Source of the DNA: Hemerocallis citrina
Taxonomy: Eukaryota; Streptophyta; Magnoliopsida; Asparagales; Asphodelaceae
Length of the DNA stretch: 64,000 bases
Direction of reading: 5' to 3'
Assembly: GCA_017893485.1 (NCBI GenBank)
Contig: CM030366.1
Location: 49,679,896-49,743,895 of the forward strand
Shown here: positions 22,437 through 33,885 of the stretch, in pieces
Numbering within the stretch: the first letter of the stretch is position 1
How the letters are laid out: each line of letters begins with the position of its first letter
The notes under the pieces: model-generated
What the model saw: only the letters and a program-made list of their open reading frames with translations
What the model was told of the DNA's origin: nothing
Databases searched by the model: none
Made by a program: the position numbers and the translations under genes

Positions 22437-23625
22437 ATGGCTCGTAGAGATTCTACTTCTTAGCCGCAGGTTGATCCGATTGAGGCTGTCACTACTGTGC
22501 TTGAGCGGCTGATTAATCAGCAGCAAAACCACAGTGATCTTGTGACGGCTGCTCTTGAAGCTGCCCGAGTTCCGCCTCCCATTGTGCATGTGCAGGCAAA
22601 TCTTCTGCCTCGTCTAGGGACAGCTACAGATTTTATGAGGCTGCATCCCGATCATTTTTCCGGCACTGAGACGCCTTTGGAGGCTGAACAGTGGTTGATC
22701 TGGACTGAGCACTTGTTGTTAGCAGCTCGTGTTGCCGAGGCTGAGCGGGTGGACGTTGTTTCCATCCAGCTGGTGGATCTGGCCCATATCTGGTGGATGG
22801 CCGTGTCTGAGCGACTTGAAAGTCCTATTGCTTGGGCTACTTTCACTCAGGGAGTCTTGGAGAAATTCTTCCCCAGTAGTACTCGAGTTGAGATGGAACA
22901 GCAATTCCTGGCCCTAAAACAGGTTAAGTCATTATTCCATTTTGGATTTGTTACATAATTGTTCATGCAATGTTGTAACATGGACTTTCTTGCAACAGGG
23001 TTCCAGGTCAGTGGATGAGCACGCAGCTGAGTTTACTAGACTTAGCCGCTTCGCTGCCGTTCTTATGGCAACCGAAGAGGATAGGGCTCGTAAAATCACA
23101 AATGGGCTTGAGCAGGATATCAAGAGACATCTTGTCTCTCTTCGCTTGCGTACCTACACTGAGGCTCTTTAGGCAGTCCGAGCTCAGGAGTAGGCTCATG
23201 GTGGTTCGTCTTCTTCGCAGCGGACTGTTCCCGCTGTTGTTACTAGACCTTCTGGTGGGCCTATTCGGAGGCCTGTTTCCGCCCACCCAGTTAGAGCAGC
23301 TCCTTACTCTTCTGCTAGTTCCCAGAGGGGTAGTTTTGCGACATTTGCCGACTTGCCGGGCATGAGCGCAAGGACTGTAGGCGGGCCAATGGCCGCTGTT
23401 TTGCTTGTGGTGCTCCTGACCACACTTTGCGGAATTGTCCACAGTAGAGGGCGACTCTTCCAGTCTGTGGTCCTGTCCAGCCAGCAGTTCCAGCTCGTGG
23501 TCCTGTTAGGCCACCGCTTCCTCCCCAGCATCAGATTGTCGATCAGAGGACCGCTGTTCCGAGGAGAGGTCAGGCTTTCAACTTGACTGCTATAGATGCT
23601 GAGACAGCTGAAGGAGTTGTGGTAG
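22437..23625 (+). pseudogene. Tekay gag with zinc knuckle, interrupted by stops and one intron-like segment
   Basis: Gag starts with ATG at 22437, the first ATG after the primer-binding site in a frame that leads into gag. TAG is already at codon 9 (22461). The capsid region is recognisable: 'FMRLHPDHFSGTETPLEAEQ', then 'AEAERVDVVSIQLVDLAHIW' and 'FPSSTRVEMEQQFLALKQ'. A 76-bp GT-AG segment (22923-22998) interrupts the protein, and the match resumes in register at 22999 ('DEHAAEFTRLSRFA'). Further TAG codons lie at 23170, 23191 and 23445, with frame changes near 23340. The nucleocapsid zinc knuckle 'CFACGAPDHTLRNC' (CX2CX4HX4C) is intact near 23401-23442. Gag would package the element RNA; it is not functional here. 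Confidence 0.8.
22923..22998 (+). other. Intron-like segment 1 in gag
   Basis: 76 bp, beginning GTTAAGTC and ending TTGCAACAG, AT-rich. Removing it joins two parts of gag in the same frame and restores the expected continuity of the capsid domain; left in, it leads to a stop after 11 codons. Confidence 0.6.
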
Positions 23626-23766
23626 GTATATCTTGTTTTTTTATTTTGTTTCTCTATTGTTTCTTTCTTTTGGTCTTGTTTTGCTTCTTTATGTTATCTT
23701 CCTACATTGTTGTTTTTCCCTCACCCTCATTGTCTATTCTTTCTCCTTGTCTTTGATTCCTTTTAG
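23626..23766 (+). other. Intron-like segment 2 between gag and protease
   Basis: 141 bp, donor GTATATC after GTAG, a strongly T-rich body and acceptor TTCCTTTTAG. Removing exactly these bases keeps the frame open from the gag linker into the protease, whose frame is then open from 23767 to 25271. Left in, the frame reaches a stop inside the segment. Confidence 0.65.
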
Positions 23767-26700
23767 GTATCATTCTGGTTTTCTCTTTTTCTACCTATGT
23801 TCTTTTTGATTCTGGGGCAACCCATTCTTTCGTCTCCTCTCAATTTGTCGCTCACCATCAGTTAGAATGCAACAACATGTCAGTGGCTTGGAACATTGTG
23901 ACAGGTGGTGGAGTTGTCATATATTCCCATGAGTGCAGGCAATGTTTCGTTGTTATTGGGGACGCAAATTTTAAAGCCAACCTAATTATAATTGGAAATT
24001 CAGGATTCGACGTTATTCTCGGTATGGATTGGTTGGGTGAAGCCCATGCCATTATTGATTGTCATGCCAAGAAAGTTGTCTTCAGAATTCCAGATCGAAC
24101 AGAATTTGAGTTCCATGCTGGGAAGTCTTTCCTTGGCCGAGCAAAGGCTGCAGTTGAACAGGTGTATTGTGTGATGGAATTGCACTCAGGCTGTGAGGCT
24201 GCGCCTCTAATAGTTCGGGATTTCTTGGATATTTTTCTAGATGAGTTGCTTGGCTTATCCCCTGATAGGGAAGTGGAATTCGGTATTGATGTTCAGCCTG
24301 GAACAGCACCGATATCGAAGAGTCCTTACAGGATGGCACCGATTGAGCTAGCAGAGCTTAAGGTGCAGATTCAGCAGTTGCATAATTTGGGTTTCATCAG
24401 ACCTAGTGTTTCACCTTGGGGTGCTCCGTTCCTTTTTGTTGGTAAGAAGGATGTTAGTTGTCGACTGTGCATGGATTATCGAGAACTGAACAGAGTTACT
24501 GTGAAGAATCGGTACCCGTTGCCCAGGATCGATGATTTGTTTGATCAGCTGTGTGGGGCTACTATTTTCTCGAAGTTGGATCTTCGTTTCGGATATCACC
24601 AAGTCAACGTAAAGGCTGCAGATATACAGAAGACTGCTTTCAAGACTAGATACGGGTACTATGAGTATCTTGTAATGCCGTTTGGGGTCACGAATGCGCC
24701 GGTTGTATTCATGAGTCTTATGAACCAGGTTTTGTCTCAGTTCTTAGATAGATTTTTGGTGGTCTTCATTGATAGTATTTTGGTGTATTCTCGGAATCGG
24801 GAAGATCATGCTAAGCATCTTAGAGTGGTTCTACAGACTTTGAGAGAGAATCAGGTCTATGAAAAACTCAGCATGTGCGAGTTTTGGCTCGACAGGATTT
24901 CTTTCTTGGGGCACATTATTTCTGGCGATGGTGTTTCTCCGGCTAAGGTTGAGGCTGTGAAGGATTGGCCTATTCCCAAGTCAGTTTCTGAAGTCAGGAG
25001 TTTTCTCCGTTTGGCTGGCTATTATCGGAAGTTCGTCCAAGATTTTTCGAAGATAGTAGGACCGTTGACTAAATTGACGGAGAAGGATAAGTTCTGTTGG
25101 TCAGATGAGTGCAATGAGGCTTTTGTTGAGTTGAAAAACAGATTGACGTCAGTGCTTGTGTTGACTATTCCCGACGGTTCAGGCAGATTTGTAATTCACT
25201 GTGATGCTTCAGGTAAGGGTCTTGGAGCAGTTTTGATGCAGAAAGGCCGAGTCGTTGCGTATGCATCGAGGTAGTTGAGGCCGTATGAGAAGAACTATCC
25301 GACTCATAACTTGGAGTTAGCGGCAGTGATTCATGCTTTGAAACTGTGGAGACATTATTTACTTGGAGACCGAGTGGAGATCTTTATAGACCACAAAAGT
25401 CTCACGTGCGTCTTCACCTAGAAGGAGTTAAACATGAGGCAAAGGCATTGGTTGGAACTTATGGCCGATTATGACATCAGTTTGCAATACCATTCTGGTA
25501 AAGTAAACCTGGTGCCAGATGCTTTGAGCAGGAGATCGGTAGTTATATTTCTTACTGAGCAGAGTGATCTCATGGAGCAGATGAGGAGGTTGGAGTTGGA
25601 TGTTTTGTTGTCGAGTTCTGGTCGGAGTTGTTTGGCGCTTCAGCTGCAGTCGTCTCTTATTGATTAGATCAAGGAGGCACAGGCTGGCGATGCGCAGTTG
25701 CGGAGTTTTCGAGCTGAGGTTGAGTCTGGGTCCAGGATGGACATGGTTATTCATGCAGATGGGTCGCTTCATTTTGGTTCCCGGTTGTGTGTCCCTAAGG
25801 GTGAAGTTCGTCAGAGGTTGCTTGAAGAAGCTCATCAGTCTTCATATTCTATCCATCCTGGCGGTACTAAGATGTATCGAAATTTGAAGCTTCATTTCTG
25901 GCGGTACTAAGATGTATCGGGATATGAAGAGGGTTGTGGCTCAGTTTGTTGCTCAGTATTTGTTCTGCCAGCAGGTTAAGGCAGAGCATCAGAGAACCAC
26001 TGGACTTCTTCAGCCGCTTCCTATTCCTGAGTGGAAGTGGGAACACATCACTATGAATTTTGTGACCACTTTGCCGAGAAGTCCTAAGGGTCATAATGCT
26101 ATTTGGGTGATTATCGACCATTTGACGAAGAGTGCTCACTTCATTCCCTTTCGTGTCGGTCAGTCTACTGAGAGCCTAGCTGAAAGATATATGCAGGAGA
26201 TTGTTAGACTTCATGGGATTCCAGTCAGTATTGTAACCGACATGGATACGAGATTCAGATCTCAGTTCTGAGAGAGTCTTCAGAACAATTTGGAGAGTAA
26301 ATTAAAGCACAGTACAGCTTTTCATCCCCAGAATGATAGAAAGACAGAGCGGACTATTCAGATTCTTAAGGACATGTTGAGGTCCTCTATGCTTCAGTTT
26401 GGTGGGTCTTGGGAGGATCATTTGCATCTCATAGAGTTTTCGTACAATAACAGCTTTCAAACCAGTATTAAAGCTGCTCCGTTCGAGGCACTCTATGGGC
26501 GGAAGTGTAGATCACCAGTGTGCTGGGATGACAATGGTGAGAGGAAGTTGTTGGGTTCGGAATTGATCACCAAGACAGTGGATGTTGTAGGTTCAGATCA
26601 GGAAGCACTTGCAGGCAGCTCAGGATCGGCAGAAGGGATGGACCGATGTCCATCGGAGAGCTTTGGAGTTTGGCGTTGGTGACCATGTTTTCCTTAAGGT

Positions 26701-27094
26701 TTCGCCGTTGCGCGGTGTCATTCGGTTCGGTGGTGGGGGCAAGCTTAGCCCTAGGTTAATTGGATCGTTTGAGATTTTGGAGCGAGTAGGCAAGGTGGCC
26801 TATCGTCTTGCTTTGCCGCCAGCTTTATTAGGAGTGCATGATGTTTTCCATGTCTCGCAACTCAGAAGATATATCCGAGATGAGAGCCACGTGATCGACT
26901 ATTCTGAGTTGACCGTACGGTCGGATTTGACTTGTGAGATTCTGCCAGTTGCTATTGTGGATCGGTGGGAGAAAGTGCTTAAAAACAAGGTCATCAAGAT
27001 GGTTCGTGTTGCTTGGAATCCTCACTCGCCTGGTGAGTCGACTTGGGAGCTGGAGGAGGAGATTCAGCAGAAGTTTTCTCATTTGTTTGGGTAG
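23767..27094 (+). pseudogene. Tekay pol: protease, RT, RNase H, integrase, chromodomain (broken)
   Basis: Protease motif [10 protein letters not shown] is at about 23803-23832 and '[11 protein letters not shown]' at 24003-24035. RT spans about 24330-24960; '[11 protein letters not shown]' is intact, but the catalytic box reads FIDS in place of FIDD (Ser codon at 24774). RNase H (25000-25540) has stops at 25272 and 25419. Integrase: the zinc-finger region (25800-25980) is disrupted by a 40-bp partial duplication that shifts the frame, with a TAA at about 25908. The first catalytic Asp of the core is Asn (26056), a TGA lies at 26269, the second Asp (VTDMDTRF) and the Glu region are present. A frameshift near 26620 precedes the GPY-like part ('GDHVFLKVSPLRGV'). 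The C-terminal chromodomain (26937-27092) ends '...WELEEEIQQKFSHLFG'. TAG at 25665 adds a further break. Not able to transpose by itself. Confidence 0.85.
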
Positions 27095-27144
27095 TTTTGT
27101 TTTTTGTTCTTTTGGTTGTTTTGGGGTTACCCTATGTATCTTCT

Positions 27145-27189
27145 TTTTGAATTTCGAGGACGAAATTCTTCTTGTTAGGTGGGTAGGAT
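27145..27189 (+). promoter_or_regulatory. Post-pol motif and polypurine tract before the 3' LTR
   Basis: ATTTCGAGGACGAAATT at about 27151 and GGTGGGTAGGAT just before the LTR start at 27190 are the conserved end of Tekay-type internal regions; the purine run serves as plus-strand primer in this class. Confidence 0.7.
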
Positions 27190-30100
27190 TGTAACCCCTA
27201 TTTTTCATTTTGTGCATTTTGGAGTGTATTTTTCGTTTTGGTGTATTTTCTCTCTTGTATTTTTCTGAACCGTATATTGGAGTTGTTTTCAATAAATATT
27301 CGTTTTATTTCATTTTGAGCTCCTTGTGTGTGTTTGGTTGTCTCTTTTGTTTCGTTCTTCATTATTTTGTTCTTTCTTCATTTTGGTCTCGTTCTGTTTA
27401 TTTTTATTTTTCTTGGGTAGTTGTGGTTGTGTTTGGTTGTCCTATTTTCCCCAATCATATTATTTTGATCCCTAATAAGACTTCCAAAGCCAAATAAAAT
27501 TCCCAATCCTATTTGGATTCCCATTTTAATTGACCCCAAATCCAAAACCCATTAGTAAACCTACTACTACTCCTAATTACCCACAATCCAAATACCCATT
27601 AACCCAACTTGTTTTTCTAAACCCTAATCCCCATATATATATATATACTCTCTCCAATCCCTCTCATCCAAACCCTAACCCTAACTTCAAGCATCCCGGC
27701 CTCCCCCTTCCTCCTTTCTTGAGCCGCAACAGCACACAGCCCAGGTCGACCCCCCCACTACCTCTGGCCTGTGCACACCCGCACACATCCCAGGCCAACC
27801 GATAGCCCCCTACTCCCTCTTTCGGCCGCATACCACCTCGGCAACACCCCAAACCCGATCCCTCATCGCCTTGGCCATCCAACCCTCTCGCATTACCACT
27901 TAATCTCTCGTTTCTCTTTCTTGGTGTTCTCTCGTGGCCGCAAGCCACCGTCGCCGTCATCTTTCGCTTTTGGAGTGTTGTTCGTGTGGAGATTTTCGCT
28001 TTAGTTGCTTGGATTCGTTGATTCGTGAATTTTTGTTCGTGGGTTTTGCTCGTTACTCTTAGTTTTCGTTGTTCTTCATCTCCGATTAAGGCAAGTAACT
28101 TGTACTCTAATTCATTTGTTTGATACAAGTCAAAAATACCACCTGTAGTGTAGTTGGGTCTAGAGACGACTCTTGTTTGTGATATGCTTGATGGGTTTTG
28201 TCTCTATTGTGAAAATTTGACCATAGATTACTCACGACGCAATATAGACATGAATTAACTTAGGATTTACCTGTTCTTGATTTTGATCATGTATGTGAAA
28301 CTTTTTGGTGAGAATTCGTGATTTGGTTGAGACCCATGTCAAATACTTGGTGTGGGCATGGTAATTACCCTAATTTATGATGTTTAGACACTTGGTAGAC
28401 TTGATTTCATGTTTGGTTGTATTTTGAACAAGTTTTGCATAATATATGTTGAGTTGTTGTAAAAGGAAAAAATCTGTATTTTGTCGCTGAACTGTTTTTT
28501 GCTTGCTGTTTTGGACTGTCTTGAAGTCGGTAACTTGATTTCGGTATAAAACATGAGTTTTAGATAATTTCATTTATTTTCAAACCCCTCTGACCTTGCT
28601 TGATTTTATTTTCGTACGACTGAGTTAGGACTGTTTTACTACAGAGGTGTCGACCTTTTCCAGATTCTGTTTTTTGGTAATTTTGATGACAAATCATTTT
28701 AAAGAACTATGGTACATATATTATTTTGACCAAAAATATTGGTCAGAGTTTCTTTATCTAGTTAGAGATTACCCAGAATTTTGGTGAATTTTATTGTTGA
28801 GTTTTATGTGTTGTTTCATGCTCGCCTATGAAATCTGTACTTGCTGTATTTTGCTCGCTACTCTGTAAAAAACCTTATTTTCACTACGATTCCTTTTACT
28901 ATATGAAAAATGTTTGTAAAATATGAAAGCTAGCATATGTTATCTATTTTCATATCCCTTTGGCAAAATTGGATTTTGTTTCACTGGTTGCGAGATATTA
29001 TAGTTTTCGTACAATAGTGTTGGGAATTCCAGATTTGCCAAACTATGGTTTCTTGATGCTTTCTTATTTCAGATGACTGATCTAATTTCACCGGAAAATT
29101 CTGAAACTTTATATTTAGATACTAGACATATAGGGAATACCCCAGATTTTTTGTGGATTTATTTATTGAGTTTTCATGTTGTTTTCCTACTCTTGAATAC
29201 GTTTTCCTAATTTCTGGCTGAACTTATTTTCTGTATTCAAATCAGTTTTGAGCTATGTTTCTGTGAATTAATATATGACTTTTTTATACTCGCTCGATTC
29301 AGTTGGGAGTCTACTTTCTAGACGTTTTGATGGATTCAGATTTGCATGTTTGTAACACTGGGAATCACTGTTTTACTACAGTATGGTCTTGCTGTCCTGA
29401 ACTTGAGATTTGCCTATTTTATTCTTTTATGAGATATCTTGCACACGTACATGTTTATCTTGAAACTTGCACTTGTCACATGATCATGCCATGTTATTCT
29501 TGATATGTTTTACACATCTACATGCTTGTTTGACTTACTAGTAAAATTACCAAGCCGGGGTTAAGGGAAAGATATAGTAGTGGATAGTGCAGAAACGTGT
29601 ACTCGGAAGAACCTAGTGGTTATTGGAGCTTGTTAACATGTGGATCTTGACACGATATACATGACACGTACACACATGACACTGGAGCTTGTTTGAATTT
29701 TGGAGCTTGTTTACATGATACATGATTACAAGATACTTGGAGCTTGTCCCTGAGTACATTTGCCTGTTTGGTCCCCTATAAAATCTAAAGCGAAACTGTT
29801 TGTTGTGGCAACTATGTGTTATGTTTTTGGGGCGCATGAAATGCTACCAAGATAGTAATCACTACAAGACTTGATACATGACACTTGAACATGATACATG
29901 CCTACTTGACACATGACTACATGATACATGAGATTTGATACTTGATACATGCTACATGATTACTTGATTCTTGATACTGGTTACTTGATGCATGACACTT
30001 GTCTACTTGACACTCGACACATGCTATTATATTTGCTCATCTTGCCATGCTAGGACTTATATTTCTGTTATCATGATTATACCATGCTAGGTTTGTTACT

Positions 30101-30597
30101 TAGATTTACCTATCCCATGTACTTGTATTCTACATTATAAGTGGCTCGTAACTTGCAATTTACGGGTACTTGTTTTTCTTCTTCCTTCTCCTGCAAATTT
30201 ACTAATTGAATATCAGGATGGTCGGCTGCTAGATGGTATTGGCGAGATGATGTACTAGTGCTGGATTTCATGATTTATGATTTTATTATTATTATTGTTG
30301 CTTGAACTTGAACAAGATGTACTTGATTACTTGGATATTTATCTTGTATTTGGGCGATGTGACCCAGAATATTTGACTTGTTCAGAATTTGATTATTTGA
30401 GATTATTATATTTGGTTTCAAGTAATTTCTGTTGGTATCTTGTTTCAATTATGCATGCCTGGTTGTATCTTTTGCTTCCGACTCTGATTATCTTGTGAAA
30501 TATTGTAAATATTCCGGAACAGCTTATGGATGATGAAACACTGAGTTTTTGTCTCGTATCCGTATTCCGTATTCTTTTTGGGAAGCGGGGCGTAACA
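27190..30597 (+). mobile_element. Tekay 3' LTR
   Basis: TGTAACCCCTA...GGGGCGTAACA, 3408 bp, homologous to the 5' LTR over its whole length with scattered substitutions and small indels (for example extra 'CATGATTACAAGATA' sequence near 29720). Non-coding; the TATA and telo-boxes are kept at 27619-27678. Confidence 0.9.
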
Positions 30598-30602
30598 TCC
30601 AT

Positions 30603-31010
30603 GGCTCGGAGTTGCTTTGGCAACCTGCAATAAAACATGTTTAGAGCTCAACTCAACATTCAATATGCTCCTGCAACCTATTAAACTCCCAAGCAACAAA
30701 TTCGGAATCCATACTCATGGCTCTGAGTTTCTTTAGAAACCTGCAAACAAGCAAGTTTGGAGCTCACCTTGCCATTCGATATGTTCCTGAAACTTGTCAA
30801 AAACCCTTAAAAATAGATTAGAGGTTCATAATCGTGGATTGCAATTGCTCCAACAAACCTGCAAACAAGCAAGTTTGGCGCTCAACTTGCAACTCAAAGC
30901 GACTCTCACAATTTGTTGGAGGACCTATGCGGTAAGTTCGGAGTCTTAACTCCCTCCTAGAGTTGCTCCTACAACTATCTAAACACAAAATGGCAAGTCT
31001 AGAGTCCAAC
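30603..31010 (+). repeat. Array A, right part
   Basis: Three to four units of about 115 bp containing 'CATGGCTCGGAGTTGCTTTGG', 'AACCTGCAA' and 'CAAGTTTGGAGCTCAAC'. The complete element carries the same array on the minus strand (about 54890-55920). Confidence 0.75.
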
Positions 31011-31640
31011 GCTCCCTAAGAGCAGCTCCTACGACTAACCAACCCCCAAGACGATGAATCACAGGACAAGGCACAAGCATGTAAAGGATATCTTATTTCA
31101 CAAATGACCAGTCTCGTAACAATTGCATTATTACAATGAGTTTATGCTTCATACGTAAGCATCAATATAAAAGTCTTGCAAACACTATACAATAAGTTGT
31201 CCTGCAAATCGTCCTCGCGGCTACATGGTAGGGGGATGTTCCGCCTAAGAGACACAAACCTCTTCACAGGCCTACTACCAGCTAACGACTCCCCAGGGCC
31301 TCATAAAGTCTTGACGATATAATTCAAGTCAAGCCTTCTTTAGGCAAGCAAGCTCTAAGTCTCTCCCAATTAATGCCACCTTCACCTGGGCAAGCTCCAA
31401 CTCCATCTCGCATAACGCACTGCGCAAACGAGCAAATCCCAACTTTGTCAAGCATAGAGCATTGTAAAGGAGAGCAAGTTCGACGTCCCAAGGACCTCAT
31501 TCGATGTACAAGATTACTTGATAGCAAAGAGAATAGTAAAATTACTTCAATGCTGAACAAACACAAAGGGCTTCACTTCAATATCAAGAAGATTCTGAAC
31601 ACCAACAACTCATTCACCACTCAAAATGAGTTTGGCGCTT
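31011..31640 (+). other. Linker between arrays A and B of the second Tat element
   Basis: Non-repetitive. Parts such as 'TTACAATGAGTTTATG' correspond to the linker at 54110-54890 (minus) of the complete element. No gene is seen; the 101-codon ORF at 31373-31678 resembles nothing I know. Confidence 0.55.
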
Positions 31641-32156
31641 CGTGCGCACTCAAGTTCCTCAGTCCAACAACTCGTTAACTCCGTATAATGAGTTCATTGC
31701 CCCGCTCTTCGCTTGAGCTTTGTCAATGACCTGTTAACTCCATACAACAAGTTAAATGCCTGCGCTTCGCTCGAGATCCGTCAACAACTCTGAACAGCGA
31801 GTTTAATGCCTTGCTCTTCGCTCGAGCTCCATAAACTTATCATCTACTCTGTACAACGAGTTCAACACTTCATTGTTTGCTCAAGCTCTGCCGACAGCTC
31901 ATAACTCCGTACAACGAGTACAATGCCTTACTCTTCGCTCGAGCTCTGTCGACAGCTCGTTAACTCCATATAATGAGTTCAAAGCCTTGCTCTTGACACG
32001 AGCTCCATCAACAACTCGTTGACTTCATACAACGAGTTCGGTCCCCCGCTGTCCGCTTAAGCTCTATCAACAACTCGTTAGATCCATACAACGAGTTTAA
32101 CAGCTTGCTCTTCACACAAGCTCCATCAAGAACTCGTTTACTTCATACAACGAGTT
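31641..32156 (+). repeat. Array B, ~60-bp units (left part)
   Basis: Units of the form 'AACTCGTTAACTCCATACAACGAGTTCAATGCC...GCTCTTCGCTCGAGCTC' repeat every 58-60 bp. Each contains AACTCGTT...AACGAGTT, an 8-bp inverted repeat with a short loop. It continues beyond the solo LTR at 35426-35520. Confidence 0.85.
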
Positions 32157-33654
32157 TGTAATGCCTCGATTTTTCATTTAATAAAAAATTATTTTATTTT
32201 GCACGTAGTGTGCACGTGCAATATTTTTGGTAAATATTTCATCATGATGAGTATAGATATTTAAATATGTGCTTTTAATTATTTTTATATAAATCCTTCT
32301 TTCAATTAGACAAAAAGCCCTTCCTTTTTAAAAGCCCAAAGTTAATTTAATTTAGTATTTTTATAATTATTATTTTGGCCCAAAAACTAAAGCCCATGAA
32401 CTATTTTAATCTTAAATACAACTTGTAATGTAGAATACAAATTAAAGATTATTTTTATGAAAATTTAATGTACAAATTTTTGGAGACCAAGTGGCATGCA
32501 CGTGCATTGCACGTACACGTGCAATATGCACAAAACATGCATGGCCGATTTTTGCCTTGGAGGGAAATCAAAGTTTGAGTGAGATCATGATGGTGGTGGT
32601 TACTTGATTATGGGTGGTTAGTATAACTCCTCCTTAAATCTTAACCATTTGTTCCTAACTCCTACTTCAATCTTAGCCATCCAATCTCCGTGATTTTTAG
32701 TATAAATACCCCCCCCCCCCCCGACATGGCTAGTTATTCTTGTGCAAATTATTTTCTCCAAGTCTATAGTCTAAAATACTATATCTAGTAGTTTATTTAG
32801 TGAGTTAAAAGTTTGAGAGATTGTGTGAGTTTGTGCATCAATCAAGAAGGAGAGAAGGCCGGCATTCATCCATACGAGAGCTCTCGGTTTGTGGTGTGCT
32901 TGGAGGCTCGTGTGCGCGCTTCAAGGAGGAGGAGCACTCTTGTTGCAAGGACATTCGTTTAGGAGATTACTAGTTGTACTTTCTTCAATAAGGTGGGTAA
33001 ATTTTCCATGTTTCTAATTAGAAATACATGCTAGATTTGAATGGAAAAAAAATGATGCATGAAAAAGATTAATAAGAGTACACATTTAATTGGAAAAATG
33101 ATCCATGAATTGTTTGAATTGTGGATGTGCAATTGTATGTGGCTCTATTAGTAAAATCTAAATTTGTGTGTGAATTGATTTTAGCCATGAATTGTTGAAG
33201 GAAGTTTCAGTATCTACATCACAAATTATATACAAAAAGTTAGTAGATTAACAATGCTACTTTGTGTGTTAAAATGAATCTTTGCGTTAGTCTGAAAGGA
33301 ATGAATTAAAATATAGATTCGTATGGTTGGTAAATGATTAAAATCAGAGGATTAATATGAAGTTTGCTAATAAAAGGATCAGTGATATTAATTGTTAAGA
33401 AATGTCGAAAAAGAAGAACTGTAGTACTGATAATTTAGAATTCGAAGAAATTGTGTGAAAAACATGTATTAATTATTGAGAAAATTATTTTCTATATACT
33501 GGAGTATAATTGATGATAGTATTAGTCAATCTGGAAATTTACAGAAAATTTTATAAAAGCAAAATGAAATGAGAGTATGTTGAATATCGAAATGTTTTAA
33601 ATATCAGAGAGAATCGATTAAATGAATTTTGAGTTGCATTATCGACAACTTGAG

Positions 33655-33732
33655 CACGTAGCTCAAGTGGTCGGGAGGGCTTTAATCACTACAGTGGGTT
33701 CGGGTCTCGTGAGTGACGGGTTCGAATTTCCT
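33655..33732 (+). repeat. tRNA-like stretch 1 (pol III A and B boxes) inside the solo LTR
   Basis: 'TAGCTCAAGTGG' (33659-33670) matches a tRNA A box, and 'GGGTTCGAATTTC' (33718-33730) a B box, 48 bp apart. Probably a tRNA-derived (SINE-like) remnant; I cannot fold it into a full tRNA. Confidence 0.45.
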
Positions 33733-33814
33733 TAGTAACATACTTTTGCATTTTTTGGAAAAATTAAAGTACGCAGCTGAGAGCATTTAAGGCTCTCAGC
33801 CGTCTTTATACCGC

Positions 33815-33885
33815 CTAGCACTTTCGGCCTAGTGGTTTGTGCTTTCAGTTGGGTTCTCGGTGGTTCTGGGTTCGAATCTTGGCTT
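33815..33885 (+). repeat. tRNA-like stretch 2 inside the solo LTR
   Basis: 'TCGGCCTAGTGG' (33824-33835) and 'GGGTTCGAATCTT' (33868-33880) again have A- and B-box form, only about 90 bp from stretch 1. Confidence 0.45.

Larger units (their letters stand above)
18885..30597 (+). mobile_element. Tekay-type Ty3/gypsy chromovirus with both LTRs (degenerate)
   Basis: An 11.7-kb element with LTRs at 18885-22280 and 27190-30597, a primer-binding site at 22291, gag, protease, RT, RNase H, integrase and a C-terminal chromodomain in Ty3/gypsy order. Flanking 5-mers are CCCAT (18880-18884) and TCCAT (30598-30602), a target duplication with one mismatch, and the host tandem array A is continuous across it. 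The chromodomain plus long LTRs point to the Tekay/Del lineage. Several stops, a frameshift and two altered catalytic residues mean it cannot encode its own functional proteins. In the first 121 aligned LTR bases I count six differences, so insertion is not recent. Confidence 0.9.

Noticed and set aside
22461..25667. TAG reassigned or suppressed as Gln
   Set aside because: Plant nuclear code uses TAG as stop, and other damage (frameshifts, TGA, lost catalytic residues) shows ordinary decay.
33659..33730. Functional tRNA gene
   Set aside because: A and B boxes are present but acceptor and anticodon stems cannot be paired; better seen as a tRNA-derived remnant.
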